NCBI GenBank assembly: GCA_028703745.1
Contig: JAQVME010000083.1
Coordinates: forward strand, 1 to 6,341
DNA from: Clostridia bacterium
Lineage (GTDB): Bacteria > Bacillota > Clostridia > Christensenellales > DTU072
DNA: 6,341 bases
Direction of reading: 5' to 3'
The notes beneath the pieces are model-generated. The model worked only from the letters and a program-made list of their open reading frames with translations. It made no database searches and had not been told where the DNA came from. The position numbers and the translations under genes are program-made. Numbering within the stretch: position 1 is the stretch's first letter; every line of letters begins with the position of its first letter. Below are positions 1-6,341 of the stretch, piece by piece.

Positions 1-2568
1 CTCAATGTTTCCCATATCGATATTGCCATTCAATATGCCGTACACCTTTTTTAGATACTTGAAGTCCGGCATAAAGTGTGCGTCTCTCTTGAGCTTGATA
101 CGGAAAAGCTTTTGCCCCTTCTTGAATACATTGGTTAGCAGAGTATCTGCCTTTCCTATGCCCATCCCGAAGGAAATTAACGTGGGCGGCACGTCCAGCT
201 CGTTAAAAGAGCCGCTCATTGAATCCTTGCCGCCGATTGCCGCCACACCGAGGTTTATTTGCGCGTACAACGCGCCGAGCAACGCGCCCGTAACCTCTCC
301 CCATCTTTCGGGATCGTCACGCAGCTTCTTAAAGAATTCCTGCAATGTAAGCCTTACGGTCCGGAAAGGCACTCCCGCGGCGACAAGCTTGTTGACTGAC
401 ATTATTATCGAATAAACCGCGCCTTTGAAGGGCGAGATTTCCAACAATTCCACCGGACAAGCAAAGCTTGATGCGGTGACGGTATTTGTTTCGCCGTTTA
501 CCGGAGGCTTTGATGCCATAATTATGCTCGGAGTAAGCTGGTATTTGCCGCCCAGCGGCATGAGCACGGAGCCTGCGCCTATGGTGCTGTCAAACATTTC
601 CGTCATTCCCTTCTGGGAGCATACCTTCAAAGAAGATAGCGTCCTTTTTATGGCTTCTTTTATGTCCTTACCCGCCAGTCTGAGAATGTCTTTGTTTTCT
701 TCCGAAAGGATGTTGGCAGACTTGTCTACGATAGTGGCTCTCGCCTGCTGTTTTACGCCGTTAGTATCTAAGAACTCTCTTTTTATGTCTACTATTGCCT
801 TGCCGTTGAGGATCATTCTCATTCTGCCCGTCGATGTTATCTCCGCGATATCCACAGCATTAACGTTCTCCTCGTTGCATAGCTTAACGAATTTTTCGAG
901 ATTGCTCTTACTTATGACGACTGCCATTCTCTCCTGCGATTCGCTTATGGCGAGCTCTGTGCCGTCAAGACCTGCGTATTTCTTCGGCACTCGGTCAAGG
1001 TAAATGTCCAGACTGTCGGAAAGCTCTCCCACCGCCACGCTGACACCGCCGGCGCCGAAATCGTTGCACTTCAAAATAAGCCGCGCAACCTCGGGGTTGC
1101 GGAAAAGCCTCTGAATTTTGCGCTCGGTGAGCGGATTGCCCTTTTGCACCTCCGCGCCGCATTGGGATATGGAATCCACCGTATGCGCCTTGCTGCTGCC
1201 CGTCGCGCCTCCGCAGCCGTCACGACCTGTTTCGCCGCCGATAAGCAGCACTATGTCGCCGCTCCTTGGCTTGCTCCTAACTACGTTGGCTTTCGGCGCG
1301 CCACCAATAACATAGCCCGTTTCCAGCCTTTTTGCCTTGTATCTCTCATTATAAAGCTCGTGCACAATACCCGTTGCAAGACCTATTTGGTTGCCGTAGC
1401 TACTGAAACCTGCCGCCGCTGTCTTTGTGATAACACGCTGAGGCAACTTGCCCTTCAAGGTATCCTTGAGTTTTTCGTTCGGGTCGGCAGCTCCCGTCAC
1501 GCGCATAGCCTGATAGACATAGGTTCTGCCCGACAACGGATCTCTTATGGCTCCGCCGAGGCAGGTTGCCGCGCCGCCGAAGGGCTCTATTTCTGTGGGG
1601 TGATTGTGCGTTTCGTTCTTGAACATTATCAGCCACTTTTCTTTGGCGCCATCGTTGTCGACGTCTACCTCCACGCTGCAAGCGTTTATTTCATCGCTAA
1701 CGTCAAGGTTGTCCAGCTCGCCAAGCTTTTTCAGCTTTTTGGCGGCGATGGTGGCTATATCCATCAGACATTTATATTTTTCCGGTCTTTCGCCGTTTAT
1801 TTCGCGGTAAAGCTCGTCGTACAGTTCGGCAGCCTTTTCAAGATGCGGATTGTCGGAATCGATTTCTATATCGGTCAGCTCCGTCAAGAAAGTCGTGTGA
1901 CGGCAATGGTCTGACCAATACGTATCTATGACCTTCAACTCCGTAATAGTCGGATTGCGCTTCTCTTTCTGGAAATAATTCCTGACAAAAATCAAATCCT
2001 TCTGCGTCATAGCGAAAGATTGCGAGCGATAATAGCTTACTACCTCGTCATCGCTGAAATTTATGAAGTTCTCCACGATAGCCACCTCTGCGGGCTGGCT
2101 AACCTGTTGTACAAGCGTGTCCGGCTTCGCCATGACGCCCTCGCGGCTCTCGACGGGATTTATGAGATAATCTTTTATTCTTTTGAGTTCTATGGAGTTT
2201 ATGCCCGTTATCGAATATACCTTGGCGCAACGTATAAGAGGTCTGTATTGCTGTGTCAACAGCTCAACGCATTGCATCGCCGAATCTGCTCTTTGGTCGT
2301 ACTGTCCGGGCAAATACTCAACGACTACGGTTACGTAGCCCTCTGCCCGCGGCAACTCTTCAATGAATACCTCGTCGACGGGTCTTTCGCTGAAGATTGT
2401 ATTGATTGCCGTTTCAAAATACGCATCGTCAAGACCTTCGATATCGTATCGCACGTATTCGACAACGTCCTTGGCTTCAATGCCCAGCACCTCGCGAAGG
2501 TCCGTAAGCAACTTGCGTGCAGATACGTCATAGCCTCTCTTCTTTGTTGTAAAAATCCGTTTAATCAT
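1..2568 (-). CDS. purL: Phosphoribosylformylglycinamidine synthase, single-chain type, N-terminal 856 residues
   Basis: PurL converts FGAR, glutamine and ATP to FGAM (step 4). I translated from ATG 2568 to the left edge and found 856 codons with no stop. The gene therefore continues outside the window, where the rest of the second synthetase half and the glutaminase domain should lie (family length about 1200-1300). The PurS-like N-terminal region includes LPGQYDQRADSAMQC (86-100). The linker region carries SQSFAMTQKDL (182-192), followed by TYWSDHCRHTTF (216-227). The first AIRS-type half has FKNETHNHPTEIEPFGGAA (316-334), GGETGRDGCGGATGSSK (444-460), CNDFGAGGVSVAVGEL (502-517) and SESQERM. 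The second half includes IGGKDSMSG (778-786). The motif wording fits the clostridial single-chain family (FGAM synthase clade II) better than E. coli PurL, and it is clearly not the short PurL that needs separate PurS and PurQ. The start overlaps purD by 8 nt. Both halves look intact as far as visible. Confidence 0.96.
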   Translation of the reverse strand, partial: MIKRIFTTKKRGYDVSARKLLTDLREVLGIEAKDVVEYVRYDIEGLDDAYFETAINTIFSERPVDEVFIEELPRAEGYVTVVVEYLPGQYDQRADSAMQCVELLTQQYRPLIRCAKVYSITGINSIELKRIKDYLINPVESREGVMAKPDTLVQQVSQPAEVAIVENFINFSDDEVVSYYRSQSFAMTQKDLIFVRNYFQKEKRNPTITELKVIDTYWSDHCRHTTFLTELTDIEIDSDNPHLEKAAELYDELYREINGERPEKYKCLMDIATIAAKKLKKLGELDNLDVSDEINACSVEVDVDNDGAKEKWLIMFKNETHNHPTEIEPFGGAATCLGGAIRDPLSGRTYVYQAMRVTGAADPNEKLKDTLKGKLPQRVITKTAAAGFSSYGNQIGLATGIVHELYNERYKAKRLETGYVIGGAPKANVVRSKPRSGDIVLLIGGETGRDGCGGATGSSKAHTVDSISQCGAEVQKGNPLTERKIQRLFRNPEVARLILKCNDFGAGGVSVAVGELSDSLDIYLDRVPKKYAGLDGTELAISESQERMAVVISKSNLEKFVKLCNEENVNAVDIAEITSTGRMRMILNGKAIVDIKREFLDTNGVKQQARATIVDKSANILSEENKDILRLAGKDIKEAIKRTLSSLKVCSQKGMTEMFDSTIGAGSVLMPLGGKYQLTPSIIMASKPPVNGETNTVTASSFACPVELLEISPFKGAVYSIIMSVNKLVAAGVPFRTVRLTLQEFFKKLRDDPERWGEVTGALLGALYAQINLGVAAIGGKDSMSGSFNELDVPPTLISFGMGIGKADTLLTNVFKKGQKLFRIKLKRDAHFMPDFKYLKKVYGILNGNIDMGNIE

Positions 2569-3823
2569 TTTTTATTCCTATATCTTTTCTGAAATGCATG
2601 CCCTCAAAGCTTATTTTTGAGATGTTGCGATAGACCTTTTTGCGGCTTTCTTCAAGGCTTTCGCTGACTGCAGTAACACCGATAACTCTGCCGCCGGCAG
2701 TACGGTAATCGTTGTCGCTCTTCCTGGTGCCGGAATGGAAAAGGACTATATCGTCATCAAGCTTTCCGATGTTTATTTTGTAGCCCCTTTGGTATTCCAA
2801 GGGATATCCCCCGCTTGTAAGCATTACGCAAACCGCGCTTTTGTCCGACCATTTTATGTCAATTTCATGGAGTTTTTCGTCTATTATGGCGTTCATTATG
2901 TCAAAAAGGTCTGTTTCGAGCAACGGAAGCACGACTTGCGTCTCTGGGTCGCCGAAGCGGGCGTTATATTCTAGCACGCGTATATCGCCGTCCTCCGTTA
3001 CAATGAGTCCGAAGTATATTACGCCCTTAAACTTCCTGTTTTCGGCATTCATAGCTTTCATTGTATGGATTATTATATCCTTGTACACCCTGTCCGCCAT
3101 GGCTTTATCATATATCTTGCTGGGGCTGAATGCGCCCATTCCGCCTGTGTTTAAGCCCTTGTCTCCGTCAAAAACCCTTTTGTGGTCCTGAGAACTTACC
3201 ATTGGAACAATGGTTTTGCCGTCACAAAAGGCAAGTATGCTGACCTCTTGCCCCACAATAAATTCTTCAATGACTATTTTTGCGCCCGCCTTGCCGAACC
3301 GCTCGGTAACCATAATGTCGTAAACGGCGTTTTCCGCCTCTTTGATATTGTTGCAAATAATAACACCTTTGCCTAGGGCTAGTCCGTCTGCCTTGACAAC
3401 AAGTGGAAATTTTTGTTTTCGCACATAGTCCATAGCCTGACGGTAATCGGTGAATACTTCGTACTGCGCCGTGGGTATGCCGTATTTTTTCATCAAATCC
3501 TTAGAAAAAGCCTTGCTTGCTTCTATCAGCGCAGCATCAGCTGAGGGACCGAAGGCTCTGAACCCATTCTGTGTCAGCACGTCTACAAGTCCTGCGGCAA
3601 GCGGATCGTCGGGACCTACCACAGTAAGACCGACGGACGGAGTATTCTTTAAGAAGTCGACGATTTTGTCAAATTCCATAACACCGATACTAACACATTC
3701 GGCTATTTCCGAAATACCTCCGTTGCCGGGCAAGCAAAAAAGCTTGTCCACCTTCGGACTTTTTTTCAAGGTATAGGCTAGCGCGTGTTCTCTTCCTCCA
3801 CCGCCTATTATCAATACATCCAT
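2561..3823 (-). CDS. purD: Phosphoribosylamine-glycine ligase (GAR synthetase)
   Basis: PurD joins 5-phosphoribosylamine and glycine using ATP to give GAR (step 2). It is an ATP-grasp enzyme of the cytoplasm. The 420 residues match the family's usual length of about 420-430. The N-terminal domain has GGGGREHA (7-14), PGNGG (32-36) and VGPDDPL (69-75, where many relatives have Glu for the first Asp). GPSADAALIEASKAFSK (92-108) leads into the ATP-grasp domain, with VVKADGLALGKGV (142-154), IEEFIVGQEVS (185-195), QDHKRVFDGDKGLNTGGMGA (212-231) and the metal/nucleotide segment EYNARFGDPETQ (285-296). The C-terminal PurD domain follows, with LTSGGYP (335-341) and TAGGRVIGVTA (375-385). The start is ATG 3823, chosen over TTG 3826 from SD spacing. 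The last 8 nt (ATGATTAA) overlap the purL start, so the two are probably translationally coupled. No lesions were seen. Confidence 0.97.
   Translation of the reverse strand: MDVLIIGGGGREHALAYTLKKSPKVDKLFCLPGNGGISEIAECVSIGVMEFDKIVDFLKNTPSVGLTVVGPDDPLAAGLVDVLTQNGFRAFGPSADAALIEASKAFSKDLMKKYGIPTAQYEVFTDYRQAMDYVRKQKFPLVVKADGLALGKGVIICNNIKEAENAVYDIMVTERFGKAGAKIVIEEFIVGQEVSILAFCDGKTIVPMVSSQDHKRVFDGDKGLNTGGMGAFSPSKIYDKAMADRVYKDIIIHTMKAMNAENRKFKGVIYFGLIVTEDGDIRVLEYNARFGDPETQVVLPLLETDLFDIMNAIIDEKLHEIDIKWSDKSAVCVMLTSGGYPLEYQRGYKINIGKLDDDIVLFHSGTRKSDNDYRTAGGRVIGVTAVSESLEESRKKVYRNISKISFEGMHFRKDIGIKND
2576..2579 (-). promoter_or_regulatory. Ribosome binding site for purL
   Basis: AGGA on the coding strand lies 7 nt before ATG at 2568, inside the final codons of purD. 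With the ATGATTAA overlap it supports this start, which gives the N-terminus MIKRIFTTKK seen in single-chain clostridial PurL proteins. Confidence 0.7.
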
Positions 3824-3828
3824 CAATT

Positions 3829-3834
3829 CCTCCC
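3829..3834 (-). promoter_or_regulatory. Ribosome binding site deciding the purD start
   Basis: GGGAGG on the coding strand lies in the 19-nt gap after the purNH stop. It is 5 nt from ATG at 3823 but only 2 nt from the in-frame TTG at 3826. This spacing favours the ATG, giving an N-terminus MDVLIIGGGGREHA like other PurD proteins. Confidence 0.8.
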
Positions 3835-3842
3835 TGTGATTC

Positions 3843-5969
3843 TTAGTGCTTAAAATGTCTTTCGCCGCTGAATACCATCGCTATGCCGTATTTGTCACAA
3901 CATTCTACGCTGTCTTTATCTCTTATGCTGCCGCCCGGTTGAACTATAGCGGCAATGCCCGCCTTATGCGCCTGCTCCACACAGTCGCTGAACGGGAAAA
4001 ATGCGTCTGAAGCAAGTACCCCACCTTTCACGTCGTCGCCTGCGTGTTCTATAGCTTGGTTGGTTGCCCATATTCTGTTCGTTTGACCTGCGCCTATACC
4101 CAGCGTAACGCCGTTACGAACAACTACTATTGCGTTAGATTTGGTGTGTTTTACTACCTTCATACCAAAAACCATATCCTTGAGCTGCTCCGCCGAAGGC
4201 GCCGCCTGTGTCACTGTGGTCATTTCGCCGACAACGCCGGCGTCATAGCCTTGCACAAGCAGTCCGCCCAGCACTTTTTTTTGCGTGTGTTGCGCCTTAG
4301 TGATCTTTGCGTCAATGTCAGCAAGCTCCAGCACTCGAAGATTGGGTTTTTTGCAGAGTATTTGTAGCGCCTCCTCCGAAAAAGACGGAGCAATGACTAT
4401 CTCAAGAAAGATTTTTATCATCATCTCTGCGGTGGGCGCGTCAATCTCAGTATTCGACGCTACTATGCCGCCGTATATAGAAACGGGATCAGAATCGTAC
4501 GCCCTCGAATATGCCTCAAAAATCGTATCCGCGCTCGCCACTCCGCAGGGGTTGGCGTGTTTTACGGCGACTATGGTAGGCTCGTCAAATTCCTTAAGCA
4601 GCTCCAACGCGCCGTTGGCATCGTTTATGTTGTTGTAGGACAGCTCCTTGCCGCTTAGCTGTTTTGCCAAAGTGAGCGCGCCCTTCACGGGTATCGCTTC
4701 TTTGTAGAACACCGCCGACTGGTGGGGATTCTCGCCGTAGCGCAAATCCTGCACTTTTTCGTAAGCAAAGGTAATCATATCGGGATATTCGATATCCAGT
4801 TGCTGTCTTAAGTATGTGGAAATAAGCGTATCATAAACCGCCGTATGCTGATAAACCTTGTACATAAGATAGAATTTTGTTTGCTTGGTAATGCCGCCGT
4901 TTTGTAGCTCGTCAAGTACCTTTTCATAATCTTTGGGGTCGACTATTGCCGCTACGTCTTGATAATTCTTTGCGGCGGAGCGCAGCATGGTCGGTCCGCC
5001 GATGTCGATATTCTCGATAGCGTCCTGAAGCTCCACGCCCTCTTTCATTATGGTTGCCTTGAAAGGATAAAGGTTGACAACAACAATATCAATAGTGTTG
5101 ATATTCAGTTTGTCGAGCTGCGCCATATGCTCGGCGTTGCCTCGCATAGCAAGCAGTCCGGCATGCACACTCGGGTGAAGTGTCTTTACTCTGCCGTCAA
5201 GACATTCCGGAAAGCCTGTAACGTCGGATATTCCGATAACCTTAATGCCGCTGTCTGCAAGCGTCTTTGCCGTGCCGCCCGTTGAGATGATTTCATAGCC
5301 GAATTCAACCAACTTTTTTGAAAAATCGACAATGCCTGTCTTGTCCGATACGCTGATAAGTGCTCTTTTTTTCATTTTTTTCTCCAATAATAGTTTTTTT
5401 ATTGCTTTGGGTAATAGTGTATGCTCAAGTTCCAGCACACGCTTTGAAAGCGTTTCCGCCGTGTCTTTCTCCGTCACAGAAAGGCTCTCTTGAAGGATAA
5501 TGCTACCGGTATCCGTGCCCTCGTCGACGAAATGCACGGTGGCGCCGCTTTCTTTTTCTTTGGCATCGATAACCGCTCTATGAACTTTCATGCCATAAAA
5601 GCCGTCGCCGCAGTATTTTGGAATAAGCGAGGGGTGAATATTTATTATTCTGTTTCGGAACCGAGAAACGATATTGGGTGTCAATATGAGAAGATAGCCA
5701 GCAAGCACGATATAATCTATGCCCGTTTGCTCCAATTCGAAAATAACAGCCTCGAACATTTGTGACAGGCTGTTATAATCGTTTTTATCGTAAATTTTTG
5801 TGGGGATGTTGGCTCTTTTTGCACGCTCGAGTGCAAAAATACCCTGTTTCGAGCCGACTACGACAGAGATTTCGGCATTTTCGATAAATCCGCTCTCCAC
5901 GGCATCGATTATTGACTGAAGATCCGTACCTCCGCCCGAAACAAAAACTGCTAACTTGTACTTTAGCAC
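3843..5969 (-). CDS. purNH: PurN-PurH fused frame: GAR transformylase + AICAR transformylase/IMP cyclohydrolase
   Basis: One 708-codon frame starts at GTG (5969) and ends at TAA. Residues 1-198 are PurN, which formylates GAR from 10-formyl-THF (step 3). The phosphate loop is SGGGTDLQ (11-18), and the predicted catalytic residues are Asn110 and His112 in NIHPSLIP and Asp153 in DEGTDTG. The stretch CGDGFYGMKVH carries the longer loop found in clostridial-type PurN. Residues 199-708 are PurH (steps 9 and 10). The IMP cyclohydrolase domain comes first, with SVSDKTG (206-212), STGGTAKTL (229-237), DGRVKTLHP and ENIDIGGPTMLRSAAKN (319-335). The AICAR transformylase domain follows, with LRYGENPHQ (409-417), VKHANPCG (469-476, predicted catalytic Lys470/His471), KSNAIV, ASDAFFPF and QPGGSIRD, ending in RHFKH. 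Each part has the length of its free-standing relative (about 198 and 510 residues), with no linker between them. Both domain assignments are secure. Whether one polypeptide is made is less so, because Met199 has its own SD and the junction is full of A runs. The purM end overlaps by 7 nt, and purD follows after 19 nt. Confidence 0.9.
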   Translation of the reverse strand: MLKYKLAVFVSGGGTDLQSIIDAVESGFIENAEISVVVGSKQGIFALERAKRANIPTKIYDKNDYNSLSQMFEAVIFELEQTGIDYIVLAGYLLILTPNIVSRFRNRIINIHPSLIPKYCGDGFYGMKVHRAVIDAKEKESGATVHFVDEGTDTGSIILQESLSVTEKDTAETLSKRVLELEHTLLPKAIKKLLLEKKMKKRALISVSDKTGIVDFSKKLVEFGYEIISTGGTAKTLADSGIKVIGISDVTGFPECLDGRVKTLHPSVHAGLLAMRGNAEHMAQLDKLNINTIDIVVVNLYPFKATIMKEGVELQDAIENIDIGGPTMLRSAAKNYQDVAAIVDPKDYEKVLDELQNGGITKQTKFYLMYKVYQHTAVYDTLISTYLRQQLDIEYPDMITFAYEKVQDLRYGENPHQSAVFYKEAIPVKGALTLAKQLSGKELSYNNINDANGALELLKEFDEPTIVAVKHANPCGVASADTIFEAYSRAYDSDPVSIYGGIVASNTEIDAPTAEMMIKIFLEIVIAPSFSEEALQILCKKPNLRVLELADIDAKITKAQHTQKKVLGGLLVQGYDAGVVGEMTTVTQAAPSAEQLKDMVFGMKVVKHTKSNAIVVVRNGVTLGIGAGQTNRIWATNQAIEHAGDDVKGGVLASDAFFPFSDCVEQAHKAGIAAIVQPGGSIRDKDSVECCDKYGIAMVFSGERHFKH
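5366..5405 (-). other. purN/purH junction with three A7 runs (possible slippage site)
   Basis: On the coding strand, runs of seven A lie at 5400-5394, 5381-5375 and 5372-5366, all within 35 nt around the end of PurN and the start of PurH. In the frame as given, PurN continues AIKKLLLEKK straight into PurH Met199. Losing a single A from either of the first two runs would put TGA (5374-5372 in present numbering) in the purN frame. That would create the common ATGA stop/start overlap with purH. The runs and this consequence are directly visible; actual slippage is inference. Confidence 0.6.
5382..5385 (-). promoter_or_regulatory. Internal ribosome binding site for a separate PurH
   Basis: The coding strand has GGAG, then six A, then ATG at 5375 (codon 199 of the fused frame). 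That Met begins MKKRALISVSDK, exactly where free-standing PurH proteins begin. The site is well placed to start a separate 510-residue PurH even if the fused frame is also read through. Such a site is expected if purH was, or still is, its own cistron. Confidence 0.65.
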
Positions 5970-6341
5970 AGCGTTACTCCCTCTCCGCGCGTTACTTTAC
6001 CTATAACATAAGCCTTTTCGCCGCACCCGTCAAGTATTTTCACGGCTTCGGCGGCATTTTTTTCGTCAATTGCCAGCACCATTCCGATACCCATATTGAA
6101 GGTGTTGTATGCTTTGCTGTCGGGTATGCCTGCCTTTTTTTGGAGGGCTCTGAAAATTTTTGGCACCTCGTAGGAGTCAATGCTTATTTCGGCGCCCAGA
6201 CCCTCGGGGAACATACGGGGTACGTTCTCGATGAAACCGCCGCCCGTGACATGGGCAATGCCGTTGACTTTTAGTTTGCTAATTAAAGTAAGAATACTCT
6301 TAACGTAAATACGCGTAGGAGTCAGCAGCACATCAATAGGT
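5963..6341 (-). CDS. purM: Phosphoribosylformylglycinamidine cyclo-ligase (AIR synthetase), C-terminal part
   Basis: PurM closes the imidazole ring, converting FGAM plus ATP to AIR in the cytoplasm (step 5 of purine synthesis). The frame enters from the right edge with no start in the window and ends at TAA (5965-5963). It gives about 125 residues, against roughly 340 for the whole protein, so the N-terminal two thirds with the ATP-binding part is missing. What remains matches the AIRS C-terminal domain: LLTPTRIYVKS near the edge, then HVTGGGFIENVPRMFP and NTFNMGIGMVLAI, all in the spacing seen in E. coli PurM. A GTG at 6331 could be taken for a start, but the frame is open beyond it and the preceding residues (P-I-D) also fit PurM, so it is an internal valine. 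The stop overlaps the GTG start of the next gene by 7 nt, indicating translational coupling in one operon. Confidence 0.96.
   Translation of the reverse strand, partial: PIDVLLTPTRIYVKSILTLISKLKVNGIAHVTGGGFIENVPRMFPEGLGAEISIDSYEVPKIFRALQKKAGIPDSKAYNTFNMGIGMVLAIDEKNAAEAVKILDGCGEKAYVIGKVTRGEGVTLC
5977..5981 (-). promoter_or_regulatory. Ribosome binding site for purN(H)
   Basis: On the coding strand GGGAG lies 7 nt before the GTG at 5969, within the last codons of purM. It supports GTG as the initiation codon. No ATG or TTG in this frame lies close enough to the first conserved PurN residues to compete. Confidence 0.75.

Noticed and set aside
425..1003. Plus-strand open frame of 192 codons with hydrophobic stretches resembling membrane segments
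   Set aside because: It is antisense to purL. The hydrophobic residues arise from complementing charged and small-residue codons, so it is not treated as a membrane protein.
1400..1681. Minus-strand open frame of 93 codons rich in Arg
   Set aside because: It is out of frame with the conserved PurL reading that covers the same bases (NETHNHPTE and following). The Arg-rich, low-complexity translation is typical of a frame shadow.
1144..1914. Plus-strand open frame of 256 codons
   Set aside because: It lies wholly antisense to purL across its most conserved motifs (WSDHCRH to FGAGG). The translation shows no recognisable domain, and no convincing SD was noted. It is a shadow of purL codon bias.
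2020..2592. Plus-strand open frame of 190 codons
   Set aside because: It is antisense to the purL N-terminus and the purD end, and its translation has no family resemblance. The minus-strand reading is clearly the conserved gene.
3824..3826. TTG as the purD start, adding one extra Met
   Set aside because: It is only 2 nt from the GGGAGG SD, whereas ATG at 3823 has workable spacing and matches the usual PurD N-terminus.
5366..5400. T-rich stretch read as an intrinsic terminator
   Set aside because: No GC-rich hairpin precedes the T runs on either strand, and the stretch lies inside an open reading frame.
5394..5400. Programmed -1 ribosomal frameshift at A_AAA_AAA, which is correctly phased in the purN frame
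   Set aside because: The -1 frame runs about 30 codons through the purH region before a stop and gives no sensible product. No obvious downstream stem was found. Loss of one A is the only change that yields a sensible stop.
1..6341. A new defence, mobile, CRISPR or RNA system
   Set aside because: I found no repeats, inverted terminal repeats, integrase or transposase motifs, tRNA-like folds or unexplained intergenic space. Every part of the window is covered by conserved purine genes.

Overview
The window lies entirely inside a de novo purine biosynthesis operon on the minus strand. In transcription order (high to low coordinate) it holds the C-terminal end of purM, a single open frame that joins purN to purH, a complete purD, and the first 856 codons of a single-chain purL that runs off the left edge. 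Coding density is close to 100%. purM and purN overlap by 7 nt, purNH and purD are separated by 19 nt, and purD and purL overlap by 8 nt. Each cistron has a recognisable Shine-Dalgarno (SD) sequence. There is no room for an internal promoter or terminator, and none was seen, so the genes are probably read from one promoter upstream of the right edge.

The organism is most likely a member of the Firmicutes, Clostridia-like. This rests on the gene order M-N-H-D followed by L, the long single-chain PurL with clostridial-type motifs rather than the split PurS/PurQ/PurL of Bacillus, the PurN carrying the longer Gly/Tyr-rich loop typical of that group, the strong GGAG-type SD sites, and frequent AGA and ATA codons with moderate GC. 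The three visible stop codons are all TAA. No rRNA or other phylogenetic marker is present, so this remains an inference.

The proteins cover most of the pathway from PRA to IMP: PurD (PRA to GAR), PurN (GAR to FGAR), PurL (FGAR to FGAM), PurM (FGAM to AIR) and PurH (AICAR to FAICAR to IMP). purF, purE, purC and purB are not in the window. The first three of these commonly sit upstream in such operons.

The one uncommon feature is the purN/purH junction at about 5366-5405. The two genes are in the same frame with no stop between them, giving a 708-residue protein that carries both 10-formyl-tetrahydrofolate-dependent transformylases. The junction contains three runs of seven A (coding strand), an internal SD and an ATG exactly where a free-standing PurH would start. 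It is one A away from the usual ATGA stop/start overlap. It could be a true fusion, a homopolymer sequencing error, or a slippage site that yields both forms. Apart from this, the region is conserved metabolism, and I see no evidence of a new defence, mobile or regulatory system.
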